The notes beneath the pieces are model-generated. The model was given only the letters and a program-made list of their open reading frames with translations, searched no databases and was not told where the DNA came from. Both the position numbers and the translations under genes were made by a program. Below are positions 1 to 10,815 of a stretch of 64,000 nucleotides of DNA, piece after piece (positions within the stretch are counted from its first letter, which is position 1; every line of letters begins with the position of its first letter). The DNA comes from JAFEDN01 sp963712715 (lineage in GTDB: Bacteria > Pseudomonadota > Gammaproteobacteria > Coxiellales > Coxiellaceae), in contig CAVQJI010000034.1 of NCBI GenBank assembly GCA_963712715.1, positions 95,289 through 159,288 of the forward strand. The letters run 5' to 3'.

Positions 1-1563
1 AGCATCGTCCCCGTTACAATATTTCCTATCGGGACGATAAATCTTACCCTTATTTATTTCTTTCCCTGGAGAAGATTTCCCGCGGCTGGATTTCCATCGC
101 GGCGCGAAACGTTTGCGGGAGAGGTATTTTGGGCCGTTTCCCAGCGCGGCGCCGTCCGCGATAATTTGGCGCTCACGCAAAAGCTGTTTAAACTCCGTCA
201 ATGCAGCGATAATTTTTTTCGCCACCGCAGCCGTCCCTGTCTGCAGTATCAAATTCAGCGTTGTACGGCCCCCTGCGTTAATTACGTTACCAAAGAAGCT
301 TATGACGTGCAGGTGCAACACGCTTTATTATTTTTTGAAGGCAAAAATGAGGAAATTATTGCTGATTTAATGCGGAAAATGGAGCAGGCCTCCGATGTCC
401 TGGAGTATGAAAAAGCCGCGGCTTACCGCGATGAAGTTGGATTGTTGCGCAAGGTCCAGGAACAGCAGGCCATGGTCAGCGAAACCGGAAATATTGACGT
501 TATCGGCATCGCCACACAGGCAGACGAAGCCGCTGTCGTGATCATGTTTATTCGCAACGGCCGGGTGTTAGGTAATAAAGTTTTTTTTCCGAAAATGCTT
601 TTATCAACGAGCCGGGAAGAAGTATTGTCTGCCTTTATCCCTCAATATTATTTAAATCCTCTACACGGCGAAGAGCCGATAGAGCGCATCGTGGTGAGTC
701 AGACATTGGCCGATAAGGACTGGATTCAGGAAGCCTTGCAGGAAATCTCAAGAGAAAAGTAGTACTGACCGATCGGAAGTTAAGCCTTTACGTCAATGGC
801 AAAAGATGGTCGGACGCCGACGCCAGTTTTGCTCAGTCAACATCTTGCAAAGCACAATAAAGTCACTGCGCAACTGGAAGCATTGCAAAAAGCCTTGCAT
901 ATAGCCAATCCGGTCAAGCGGATGGAATGTTTTGACATTAGCCACACGAGTGGTACAGCGGCCGTGGCATCCTGTCGTGGTATTCAATGATCAAGGCCCA
1001 TTGTCCAGTGATTACCGCGGCGATTCAATATCGGTGAAATTACTCCCGGAGATGATTACGCCGCGCTACGGCAGGCGTTGACGCGCCATTACACCCATTT
1101 AAAAGCAGAAGAAAAACCCTTGCCGGATTTGTTAATTATTGATGGCGGCCCCGGGCAACAAACAGGCTATAGATGTGCTGGAAGAATTACAGGTGAGTGG
1201 GGTAGGATTAATGGCGGTGTCGAAAGGACCCTCCCGTAAACCAGGAGCTGGAGCAGCTTTGGCGGCCCGGCCGAAAAAAACGCGTTACGTTTACCCGAAA
1301 ACCATCCGGCCTTGCATATCATCCAGATGATTCGGGATGAGGCCCATCGTTTTGCGATCACCTCTCACCGGAAAAGGCGCGCCAAGACCATGACGGTTTC
1401 TACTCTGGAATCCCTGCCCGGTATAGGCCCGAAACGCCGCCGTGACTTATTGCGGCACTTTGGCGGCCTGCAAAGTCTGCGCCAGGCCAGTGTCGCAGAC
1501 TTAACGCGGGTGACCGGAATCAATGAAGAACTGGCTAAACGGATATTTGACTATTTTCATTAA
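1..1563 (+). pseudogene. uvrC: Excinuclease ABC subunit C, multiply frameshifted, 5' end outside window
   Basis: UvrC makes the dual incisions in nucleotide excision repair. Recognisable pieces occur in shifting frames. The GIY-YIG-adjacent segment, including RERYFGPFPS, lies around 90-165. An intact stretch at about 166-762 holds the Cys-containing RCTAPC region and the UVR domain (EYEKAAAYRDEV). The RNase H-like part follows, with ECFDISHTSGT near 925 and LLIIDGGPGQ near 1130. The tandem helix-hairpin-helix C-terminus (LPGIGPKRRRDLLRHFGG) is at about 1400-1560. At least five frame changes separate these pieces, so no full-length protein can be made. The gene heads the uvrC-pgsA-glyW-cysT-leuZ order known from E. 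coli, which supports the identity. The number of lesions argues for genuine decay rather than sequencing error alone. Confidence 0.9.
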
Positions 1564-1573
1564 TCCGCATATT

Positions 1574-3600
1574 TCACGGATTTTCCAGGAGGAGCTGTCG
1601 CAAATCAGCTCTCATGGCTCTCGCGCGCAATTCCAGAATCGTATTATCTTTAATGGCATAATCTATTATTGGATGAGATAATCCCCATTTCGTTTGCATG
1701 AAGAAAATGATAGGGAGTTTAAGCTGCTCCTCTTTTGACATCTTATTAAGCAATTTTCCACTGACTGTCGCGAATACACTTATCAGCTCTTTTTTCTCGG
1801 ATAATATCGTTGTATCTGTATTTTTTTTAAAAAAAACATTATTTTGAGAGTAACGGGAAATGGGGAACTCTTCAGCATAACCTTAAGTCTGAGCAGCTCC
1901 TCCAGCCTGATTTGGAGTGAACTCTCACCCCTGTAATAGATGATATTTATCAGTGATAGAGCTTCCGACGTGATTGCGTCCTCTTCGGTCAGGGAAATTT
2001 TTTGTCTTAAACAGTTTATCCATAATAATTTATCCCCAAATGATTTTAATTCCGGGATTGAGCTATAGAAATTAAACTCCTCCATCGTCCTGATTGTTTT
2101 TATGTGATAGGATTCTATGCTGACCTGCGGATAAAGTTTACGAATTTCACTGGATAGCTTTCGTAAGGTTTCGTTGTCACCATTCACCAATGAATCGCAC
2201 ATTTTATAAAAAAGATGCGTACTATGATGTGTTCCATACTCTTTGAAGAGTGAAGAAGTGATTAACGCTCCTTCTTCCGGACACGTGGGGTATTTTGGCC
2301 CGGTTTTGAATGAAAATGATATCAATGATGTTTTTGGAGAATGATGCATGAATTTGCACCTGGCTACTGTTTTCCGGACTCGCTCGACTTCACGAGGCGA
2401 ATTGCCCAGATTTCCCAGGAGTAATAACGCCAGTTCCAGTAAATAAATCCGGCATTCTTTAGCAATGGTCTCCTGTAATTTGGCTTCCTCGAAGCGCGTA
2501 TTTAAAAAGCGGGCAAAAAGGTCAAACTCCTGCACATATCGTTTGTGAGTGCGTAATTTTTGAAAAAAGTCAGAGATTTCGCCGGGAGGTAATTTTATTT
2601 CTCCATTTTTTCTTTCCAAATCCCATTCAGCTCCTGCCTCACAGAGCATTTGAACACATCCAAAATGATTGTAATGTATGGCAAATTCTAAAGCAGTTTG
2701 ACCCCGAGAGTTTTTCTGATCTAAAAAATCCATAAATTCCTGCCTGGATAGGGATTTTTTTTTGATTTCTATTAAAAACATTAATTTCAAAGTATGACCT
2801 GTTTTTGCGATCTCCATTAATTCTGTCGGAACCAAATTATAATATGATTTTTCCTCGTCCTTTGCCTCCAGTTGATTAAGAACTCTGAGTGAAATTTTAT
2901 TAATTTTTTCCTCAGAATCTGAGACATGTTTTCGATAAAATTCATTTCTATCAATATCAGGAACGCGAGGCACGGTATCGAAAGAGAGAAAGTGAATGGA
3001 AGTGACCATTTCTTTTTGCAAGCCAAGCGCTTTTTTAATGAATTTCGGGACTAGCAAAATTTCGGTTGTGACCCCCGCCAGAGAAGATGCAACGGAGCCG
3101 CCAAGTACGATGGGGGCAGTACCGTTGGCATCAATCAGGCAATAAGTGCGAGGGTCACTGCGCATCAAAGAAATGGCTATCGCGTGGGTTTCCCTCTTTG
3201 AGTCTTCATAATTTGACCCAAAAACCAGAGTTTCACCTGGATTTTTTAGCCAGGCGCAGGCCTCAATAAAAGCGGCATCATCAAATTCGCCGGCGACGAT
3301 CACCGGGCCGGCAAATTTATTGCCGTGATTTTTCATAACTGCTGAGATAAATGAATCCAGCTCGGGATCTTTAGGGACGGGTTTTCCAGCGAGTAAATCT
3401 CTTTCTAATGCCAGCAATTTGTCCACAGCACTTCGCCTGGAATCCAGTGTGTTCTCTGCGATGGATTTCGCCAAAGTGACTGCAAACCCAATGCAGCGGC
3501 CACCATCGACTTTTTTTAATTCAGGAATGTGTTGCTCTGCGTAAGCCCACATGAGGAGTAAAAGTCTGCTCTGATTGATAACTTCTGTTGACCTTGTCAT
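1574..3600 (-). CDS. Ankyrin-repeat protein with a possible C58/YopT-like cysteine protease N-domain; frameshift near its end
   Basis: The intact frame runs 3600-1783 (605 aa). A one-base shift in the T8A8 run near 1819-1836 would extend it to a stop at 1574, adding a further conserved-looking helical tail of about 70 aa; I annotate the extended form. An ankyrin-like unit lies at residues ~299-331 (GQTALEFAIHYNHFGCVQML). The N-terminal ~170 residues hold Cys36 in GGRCIGF, His139 in THAIAI and Asp157 in CLIDANG. That spacing and context resemble the Cys/His/Asp triad of YopT-type (C58) papain-fold proteases; this is inference. There is no signal peptide. The gene sits on the opposite strand between uvrC and pgsA, breaking a conserved pair, so it is probably acquired. 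A host-directed effector is the likely role. Confidence 0.6.
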
Positions 3601-3749
3601 AGTAAAAATATTTCTGTTTTCTGTTTCTATTTTTTATTGGGAAAATGAATTCTATATACTTAATATTAAGAAAGAATTAAAATTTCAACTGCGTGCAGGC
3701 TTTCTTTAAACCTAAAAATTTGTAAATAAACGGCAAATCCGTCAGACTA

Positions 3750-3817
3750 GTACGCCATCCACTTAATTCCGTCTAGAATGGGATGCCAGAGTGGACGGAA
3801 TTAAGTGGATGGCGTAC
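3750..3817. repeat. 24-bp perfect inverted repeat, 20-nt loop
   Basis: Arms 3750-3773 and 3794-3817 are perfectly complementary (gtacgccatccacttaattc and onward). It lies in the 256-bp gap between the start of the ankyrin gene and pgsA, just upstream of pgsA, and no T-run follows. It could be a mobile palindromic element or a remnant of transposon ends. The rest of the gap (3601-3749) is AT-rich and probably carries the promoter of the ankyrin gene. Confidence 0.75.
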
Positions 3818-3856
3818 CAGAGTTTCGGCGGCCCTCATTTCCTATAAAGAGTTGTG

Positions 3857-4429
3857 ATGAATTTACCTACAATTTTAACACTGTTACGCATTTTGGTGAT
3901 TCCATTAGTCGTGGTTTGTTATTATTTTAGGTTTAGCGGTAGTCATGGATTAGCCGCTATTATTTTTCTGCTGGCCTGCGTAACTGACTGGTTGGATGGC
4001 TATTTGGCCAGGCGTTACAGTTTAACAACTCCGTTAGGGGCTTTTTTAGATCCCATTGCGGATAAATTGCTGGTTGCGGTGGTGCTCGTTATTGTTGTGG
4101 GCGAAGGTTTAATTTTCGGCATAGCCATTCCGGCAGCGGTGATTGTCGGACGTGAAGTCGCCATTTCCGGTTTGCGGGAGTGGATGGCGGAGATGGGTAA
4201 ACGCACCAGCGTGGCGGTGACTTTTGTCGCCAAAATCAAAACCGCGTTACAGATGATTGCCTTGATATTATTGCTTTGGTATGTCCCCGGGGGCGATAAA
4301 TGGGTACTTTGGCTGGGAACTGTTTGTTTGTGGATTGCGGCGGTGTTGACCCTCTGGTCCATGGTTATTTATATAAGATTGGCCTGGCCGGATTTCAAGA
4401 AATCTGCGACAATGCTGAAGTCCTCTTGA
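3857..4429 (+). CDS. pgsA: CDP-diacylglycerol--glycerol-3-phosphate 3-phosphatidyltransferase
   Basis: This inner-membrane enzyme converts CDP-diacylglycerol and glycerol-3-phosphate to phosphatidylglycerophosphate, the committed step to phosphatidylglycerol and cardiolipin. The full CDP-alcohol phosphotransferase signature D-G-x2-A-R-x8-G-x3-D-x3-D is present at residues 47-69, with Asp47, Asp65 and Asp69 as metal/catalytic residues. Several hydrophobic helices surround it, and 190 aa is a normal length. I chose ATG 3857 because AAAGAG lies five bases upstream; a GTG one codon earlier (3854) is also open. It is followed by the same tRNA trio as in E. coli. Confidence 0.96.
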   Translation: MNLPTILTLLRILVIPLVVVCYYFRFSGSHGLAAIIFLLACVTDWLDGYLARRYSLTTPLGAFLDPIADKLLVAVVLVIVVGEGLIFGIAIPAAVIVGREVAISGLREWMAEMGKRTSVAVTFVAKIKTALQMIALILLLWYVPGGDKWVLWLGTVCLWIAAVLTLWSMVIYIRLAWPDFKKSATMLKSS

Positions 4430-4464
4430 CATTGTCACAGGAAAAGCAATAATGTTCATCTCAA

Positions 4465-4538
<74 letters not shown>

Positions 4539-4558
4539 TGATTCTTTCGGGTCCACTT

Positions 4559-4629
4559 GGCTGGGTGGCAGAGTGGTTATGCAGCGGCCTGCAAAGCCGT
4601 GGACGCCGGTTCGATTCCGACCCCAGCCT
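4559..4629 (+). tRNA. cysT: tRNA-Cys (GCA)
   Basis: A 71-nt cloverleaf: acceptor GGCTGGG pairs with CCCAGCC, anticodon loop CTGCAAA (anticodon GCA), and T arm GTTCGATTC. The discriminator is T and CCA is not encoded. It lies 21 bp after tRNA-Gly, so the trio is probably cotranscribed. Confidence 0.96.
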
Positions 4630-4644
4630 TCTTTTTTTTGCATT

Positions 4645-4729
4645 GCCCGGGTGGCGGAATAGGTAGACGCAAGGGACTTAAAATCCCTCGGGACAAAATC
4701 CCGTGCCGGTTCGACTCCGGCCCCGGGCA
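4645..4729 (+). tRNA. leuZ: tRNA-Leu (TAA)
   Basis: An 85-nt class II tRNA with a long variable arm: acceptor GCCCGGG pairs with CCCGGGC, anticodon loop CTTAAAA (anticodon TAA), and T arm GTTCGACTC. CCA is not encoded. It is last of the Gly-Cys-Leu trio. Confidence 0.96.
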
Positions 4730-4908
4730 CTTTTAAATCAATGGGTTCGCTTTACCCTCTTAGCGGCTCTACAGACAAACGAAACCCTAAGCCGTAATTT
4801 TTCAATTTTACTATATTAAAATCAATAAATTAAATAGAATTTATAATTTTTTAATTTAAATATACGATTTAATCGCAGGTAGAACTATGAAAAAAATACA
4901 AATGGAGT

Positions 4909-4914
4909 TATAAT
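4909..4914 (+). promoter_or_regulatory. Likely -10 box (TATAAT) of the transporter pair
   Basis: A perfect TATAAT lies about 40 bp upstream of the MFS start in an AT-rich 225-bp gap. At 17-bp spacing upstream only a weak -35 (TATGAA) is present, so the call rests on the -10 alone. Confidence 0.4.
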
Positions 4915-4954
4915 ACATTCAATTCTGACAACTACCCCCATGCGGAGACTATTT

Positions 4955-6316
4955 ATGAATTATAAAAGCATCGTCTATGTGATTTGTATTATTGGAGCTT
5001 TGGGAGGCTTATTATTTGGTCTGGATCAGGGATTCATCGCCAATGCGTTTAACAGTATCAAAGTGGCTTATGATTTAAGCACTCAGGGCGCCGAGAAGTA
5101 TGCCGCGATACTTGCGGTAGGCGGCGTCATCGGCGCTTTGCTTTCCGGAATATTCGCCCGGTTTCTGGGACGTAAAAAAAGTTTGGTCTTCGCAGGCTTA
5201 ATTTTCGTACTGGGATCGGTTATTTCCGCTTTCCTGCCGCCGTTCCTGGTGCTAAAGGTTTGCCGGTTTTTCCTGGGTTTTGGCGTGGGAATCGCTTCCT
5301 TTATAACCCCGTTGTACCTCTCTGAAACCGCTCCCGCAGCCATTCGCGGTTCCATGGGTTCTCTGTTTCAATTAATGATCACTATCGGTATCTTTCTGAT
5401 TGCGGTAACCAACGTTTATATAGGCACTGTGTTTGTGGATGCCCATGTGGCGCTACCCTTAATGTTCCTGGTCATTGCCGTATTCGCCTTTTTAATGTTC
5501 ATAGGCAGCCTGGTGCTTCCGGAAAGTCCCCGCTGGCTGATGCTGAAACAAAGAAAAGCCGAGGCAATCAGGGTCCTGCGACGCACTTTTAATACTCAGC
5601 AGGAAGTTGATCTGGAAATCGCAGAAATCGAACAGGTACTTACCGAGAGTAAGGGCGATACCCTCAAGTCCATTATGAAAAAGCATTTTGTGAAGATTCT
5701 GATTATCGGCGTGGTGCTGCAGATGTTTCAGCAGCTCGTGGGCATTAACGTCATGATTTACTATGCGCCCACTATTTTCGGTTATGCCGGCATGAAGGGC
5801 TTGCTGGCCATGCTCACAGTACCTACTGTCAATATGCTGTTTACATTTCCCGCCATTTACCTGGTTGAAAAATGGGGGCGGAAAAAATTGCTTTATGTCG
5901 GCGCCGTGATCATGCTCATCAGCATGATGGCGGCAGGTTTGGCATTTCACTCCATAGGTAACGTCGCAGACGCTGCGCTGATTAGCCAAACGCCGAAAGC
6001 GGTATTGCTCATTGCGGTGATTGTCTATATATTTGGATTTGCATTTTCCTGGGGCCCGGTGGCTTGGATAGTTTGTTCCGAAATTTTCCCCCTCAAGGGA
6101 CGCGAAGTAGGAATGACGATCACCACCATGGTGAACTGGACGTTCGCGGGTCTGGTGATGCGTTACGCATTAAGTTTTATGGAAACTTTCGGTAAGTCTT
6201 CACTTTTTTATTTATTTTCGGCATTTTGCGTTCTGGCCATTATATTCGTTGCAAAATTCGTACCGGAAACCAGGGGCGTCACCCTTGAAGAGTTGGAAGA
6301 ACAGTTAAAGAGATAA
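4955..6316 (+). CDS. MFS sugar porter (XylE/GalP/AraE type)
   Basis: A secondary transporter of the sugar porter family, probably a sugar:H+ symporter in the inner membrane. It shows twelve hydrophobic segments, the loop 2-3 motif GRKKSL, PESPRWLM after TM6 and PETRGVTLEELE at the C-terminus, all diagnostic of the family. ATG 4955 is preferred over the in-frame ATG 4940 because GGAG (4944-4947) is correctly spaced for it. It gives 453 aa, a normal length. The next gene starts two bases after its stop, so both are probably one transcript. The substrate cannot be read from the sequence. Confidence 0.9.
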   Translation: MNYKSIVYVICIIGALGGLLFGLDQGFIANAFNSIKVAYDLSTQGAEKYAAILAVGGVIGALLSGIFARFLGRKKSLVFAGLIFVLGSVISAFLPPFLVLKVCRFFLGFGVGIASFITPLYLSETAPAAIRGSMGSLFQLMITIGIFLIAVTNVYIGTVFVDAHVALPLMFLVIAVFAFLMFIGSLVLPESPRWLMLKQRKAEAIRVLRRTFNTQQEVDLEIAEIEQVLTESKGDTLKSIMKKHFVKILIIGVVLQMFQQLVGINVMIYYAPTIFGYAGMKGLLAMLTVPTVNMLFTFPAIYLVEKWGRKKLLYVGAVIMLISMMAAGLAFHSIGNVADAALISQTPKAVLLIAVIVYIFGFAFSWGPVAWIVCSEIFPLKGREVGMTITTMVNWTFAGLVMRYALSFMETFGKSSLFYLFSAFCVLAIIFVAKFVPETRGVTLEELEEQLKR

Positions 6317-6318
6317 AG

Positions 6319-7710
6319 GTGTCTGATCCGGTTACCACTTTAAGCTTGAGTCAAGCCAGTAAAAAAATAGTGCCATTGGCATTGACCATGGCGGGTACCC
6401 AATTCCTCAACGTAGCCAGCGGCTTTTTATGCATGGTCATGCTGGCACATCTGGGGCACCAGGTATTGGCGGCCAGTGCTTTAATGATCAGTACACAAAT
6501 CACTATTATGGTCATAGGCATGTCGATCTTATTTTCGCTGAGTTTGCTGATCGGACATGCCTATGGCGCAAAAAATTTTCAGGCGATCGGCAATTTTCTT
6601 CAACAGGGCTGGACACTGGCCTGTTTAATCAGCATTCCCACTATTTTGATTTTTTGGTTTATTGGCCCAATTCTGAAGGCGTTTGGCCAATCCCCAACTC
6701 TGATTCCGATCGTCACCCGATACTTTCATGCCAATGTCTGGGCTGTGCTGCCTTTTCAGCTGCTGGTCTGTAATCAGCAGTTGTGTTTTGGCACTCATCA
6801 ACAGAGACTGACGATTATCACCAGCCTGTGCAGTGTCTCGGTTTTATTAATCAGCGCTTGGATTTTAATTTTCGGTAAATTCGGCATTCCCGCGCTGGAC
6901 GTTGCGGGGCTGGGCTATGCGATGGCTTTGCAGGGATGGTTTGCGTTTATTTTGCTGACTGTGTTGATCTATCACCGTCAGGGGTTTAAGCAGTTTGAAT
7001 TATTTCGGTATCGCGTGCACAAGAATCGGGACTATCTGCTGCGTATGTTTAAAATCGGCTGGCCGATGAGTCTGCAAATGACGATTGAAATGCTGAGTTT
7101 TTTCGCGGTGGCGATGATGGTGGGCTGGATCGGCGCTAATGCGCTGGCTGCCATTCAGGTGGTTAATCAGTATTTATTTCTGACTATCGTTCCGGTTTTT
7201 GCGTTATCCCAGGCCTGCGGTATAACCGTAGGACAGGCCAGAGGCGCTGGAAATATGCATGAAATTAAAAATCTGGGCTATGCCGGTTTGCGGATTGCGC
7301 TGATTTGGGCATCCGTGGCGGCGCTGGCTTTTATTTTATTCCCAAAATTATTGGCTTCTTTTTACTTCAATGTCGCGGATCCTGCCAATGCTTTAATTCT
7401 CCATTGGGTTATCTGGTTATTTGTCATTGCGGCCTTTTCCCAGATTTTTGATGCGGTGCGCAATATCTTTACGGGGGCTCTGCGCGGTTTATTCGATACC
7501 CGTTTTCCCATGTATATCGGCTTTATTTCGATCTGGTTGATTGGGGTACCCCTGAGCTATGTTTACGCCTTTGTTTTTCACTGGGGTATCTTCGGCATTG
7601 CTTTTGGCAGCTTCACGGGTATGCTCGCTGGCGCGTTGATCATCACCTATCGGTGGCGGGTTCTGACTTCACATAATAGATTGGTAACACCGCAGCCTTC
7701 CAGATCATAG
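6319..7710 (+). CDS. MATE family efflux transporter (NorM/DinF type)
   Basis: A 463-aa inner-membrane protein with about twelve helices in two homologous halves, the layout of multidrug and toxin extrusion exporters that use Na+ or H+ gradients. Family-like segments include the N-terminal PLALTMAGTQFLN and the start of the second half, WPMSLQMTIEMLSFF. It starts with GTG two bases after the stop of the MFS transporter, which suggests translational coupling. Pairing of a sugar porter with a MATE exporter is not a known functional unit; the substrate is unknown. Confidence 0.88.
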   Translation: MSDPVTTLSLSQASKKIVPLALTMAGTQFLNVASGFLCMVMLAHLGHQVLAASALMISTQITIMVIGMSILFSLSLLIGHAYGAKNFQAIGNFLQQGWTLACLISIPTILIFWFIGPILKAFGQSPTLIPIVTRYFHANVWAVLPFQLLVCNQQLCFGTHQQRLTIITSLCSVSVLLISAWILIFGKFGIPALDVAGLGYAMALQGWFAFILLTVLIYHRQGFKQFELFRYRVHKNRDYLLRMFKIGWPMSLQMTIEMLSFFAVAMMVGWIGANALAAIQVVNQYLFLTIVPVFALSQACGITVGQARGAGNMHEIKNLGYAGLRIALIWASVAALAFILFPKLLASFYFNVADPANALILHWVIWLFVIAAFSQIFDAVRNIFTGALRGLFDTRFPMYIGFISIWLIGVPLSYVYAFVFHWGIFGIAFGSFTGMLAGALIITYRWRVLTSHNRLVTPQPSRS

Positions 7711-7812
7711 ATAAGCTCTCCGCTTTATACTCCTTGCTCGTGCCTGTGCGGGTTAAACAATATTTACTTGCAAATGCGCTCATTATTCCGCTCAGTTTAG
7801 GCTCACTTTCTA

Positions 7813-7840
7813 TTGACTTAGCTGGAACTGTTTCTATAAT
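7813..7840 (+). promoter_or_regulatory. Sigma-70-like promoter for the 7879 ankyrin gene
   Basis: TTGACT at 7813-7818 and a perfect TATAAT at 7835-7840 are separated by 16 bp. Initiation would be expected near 7847, giving a leader of about 30 nt that contains the GGAG ribosome binding site. Confidence 0.7.
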
Positions 7841-7878
7841 AAAGCACCATTCGGATATAGAAGAGAGAGGCTGGAGAA

Positions 7879-8795
7879 ATGAGTAAGAATAAATATTTTA
7901 AAATTCAGGAATTTCCTGTTGATCACTTAAAAGTTGTTACCGATTTTCTTGGGGCGGAGGTGATTAATATCATTGTTTCCAGAGTGATGGCGGACAAGGT
8001 TAAGAACATTCTTCTTCGCAAAAAAGAACAGCATTTTAATTTTAATAAACGATTATCGAGGCTTCTTGATAAAACTGTAGAAGAGAAATTTTCCGGGAAT
8101 AAACAGATAGCAGAACATTTAATGAGGGGCAGCAGGCAGTGCATTTTTGGCCTAACTCCTTCAAACCAGGATTGCATTCTAAATATATTGTGTCCTGAAT
8201 ACAAAAATTCCGGGATGTTTTTTTTTCAGAAGAAAGGCCTGGCGGCTGGTTTACAAAATTTTTTGAATATTTTTATCAATTTTCCGTATTACTGGTTCAA
8301 TAAATTTATGCAGGTGGCGTTATCCTGCGCGCAACTCGAGGATGAGAAACTGGTTGCAAAAATACTCGCCCATCCCAAAACTTCTGCCAAAACTATCAAT
8401 GAATCCGCGGATGAGTCCAATGCGCCATTAATATGGGCTGTGCTGGAACAAAAGGAAAAAATTATAGAATTATTACTGAAAGATACCCGGACAGATGTCA
8501 ATGTAAAAAATGCTGAAGGTTATACATCATTGATGCTGTTATTAAATATGAAGCTTAATGGGATAATAATAAATCCCGCCCTTATAAAAAAATTCGTGGA
8601 TCATCCTAAGATCCGTTTTGATACTCATGATTCGGGAGCAGGACCTCTGGATTTGGCGGAAGACGATGACCGTCATAGGATCCTTACCCGAATGAGTGAA
8701 AAATCAGTTCTGGCAGAAAACAGATTCAATGTCATCAGTCATTCAGTAAATAAAAATTGTCTTACCGGCTCGGCAAAGACTTTGACCTTAATTAT

Positions 8796-8799
<4 letters not shown>
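7879..8799 (+). CDS. Small ankyrin-repeat protein, effector-like
   Basis: A 306-aa soluble protein without signal peptide or membrane segment. Residues ~175-270 carry two or three degenerate ankyrin-type units: APLIWAVLEQKEKIIELLL, then EGYTSLMLLLNMK, then GAGPLDLAEDDDRHRIL. Residues 1-170 are not recognisable. GGAG sits well placed before ATG 7879, and a strong promoter precedes it. Its end overlaps by four bases the end of the convergent biotin carboxylase gene. Ankyrin proteins of this size are common host-interaction candidates in Legionellales; no enzymatic domain is visible. Confidence 0.75.
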
Positions 8800-10808
<2,009 letters not shown>

Positions 10809-10815
10809 TCCTGTC

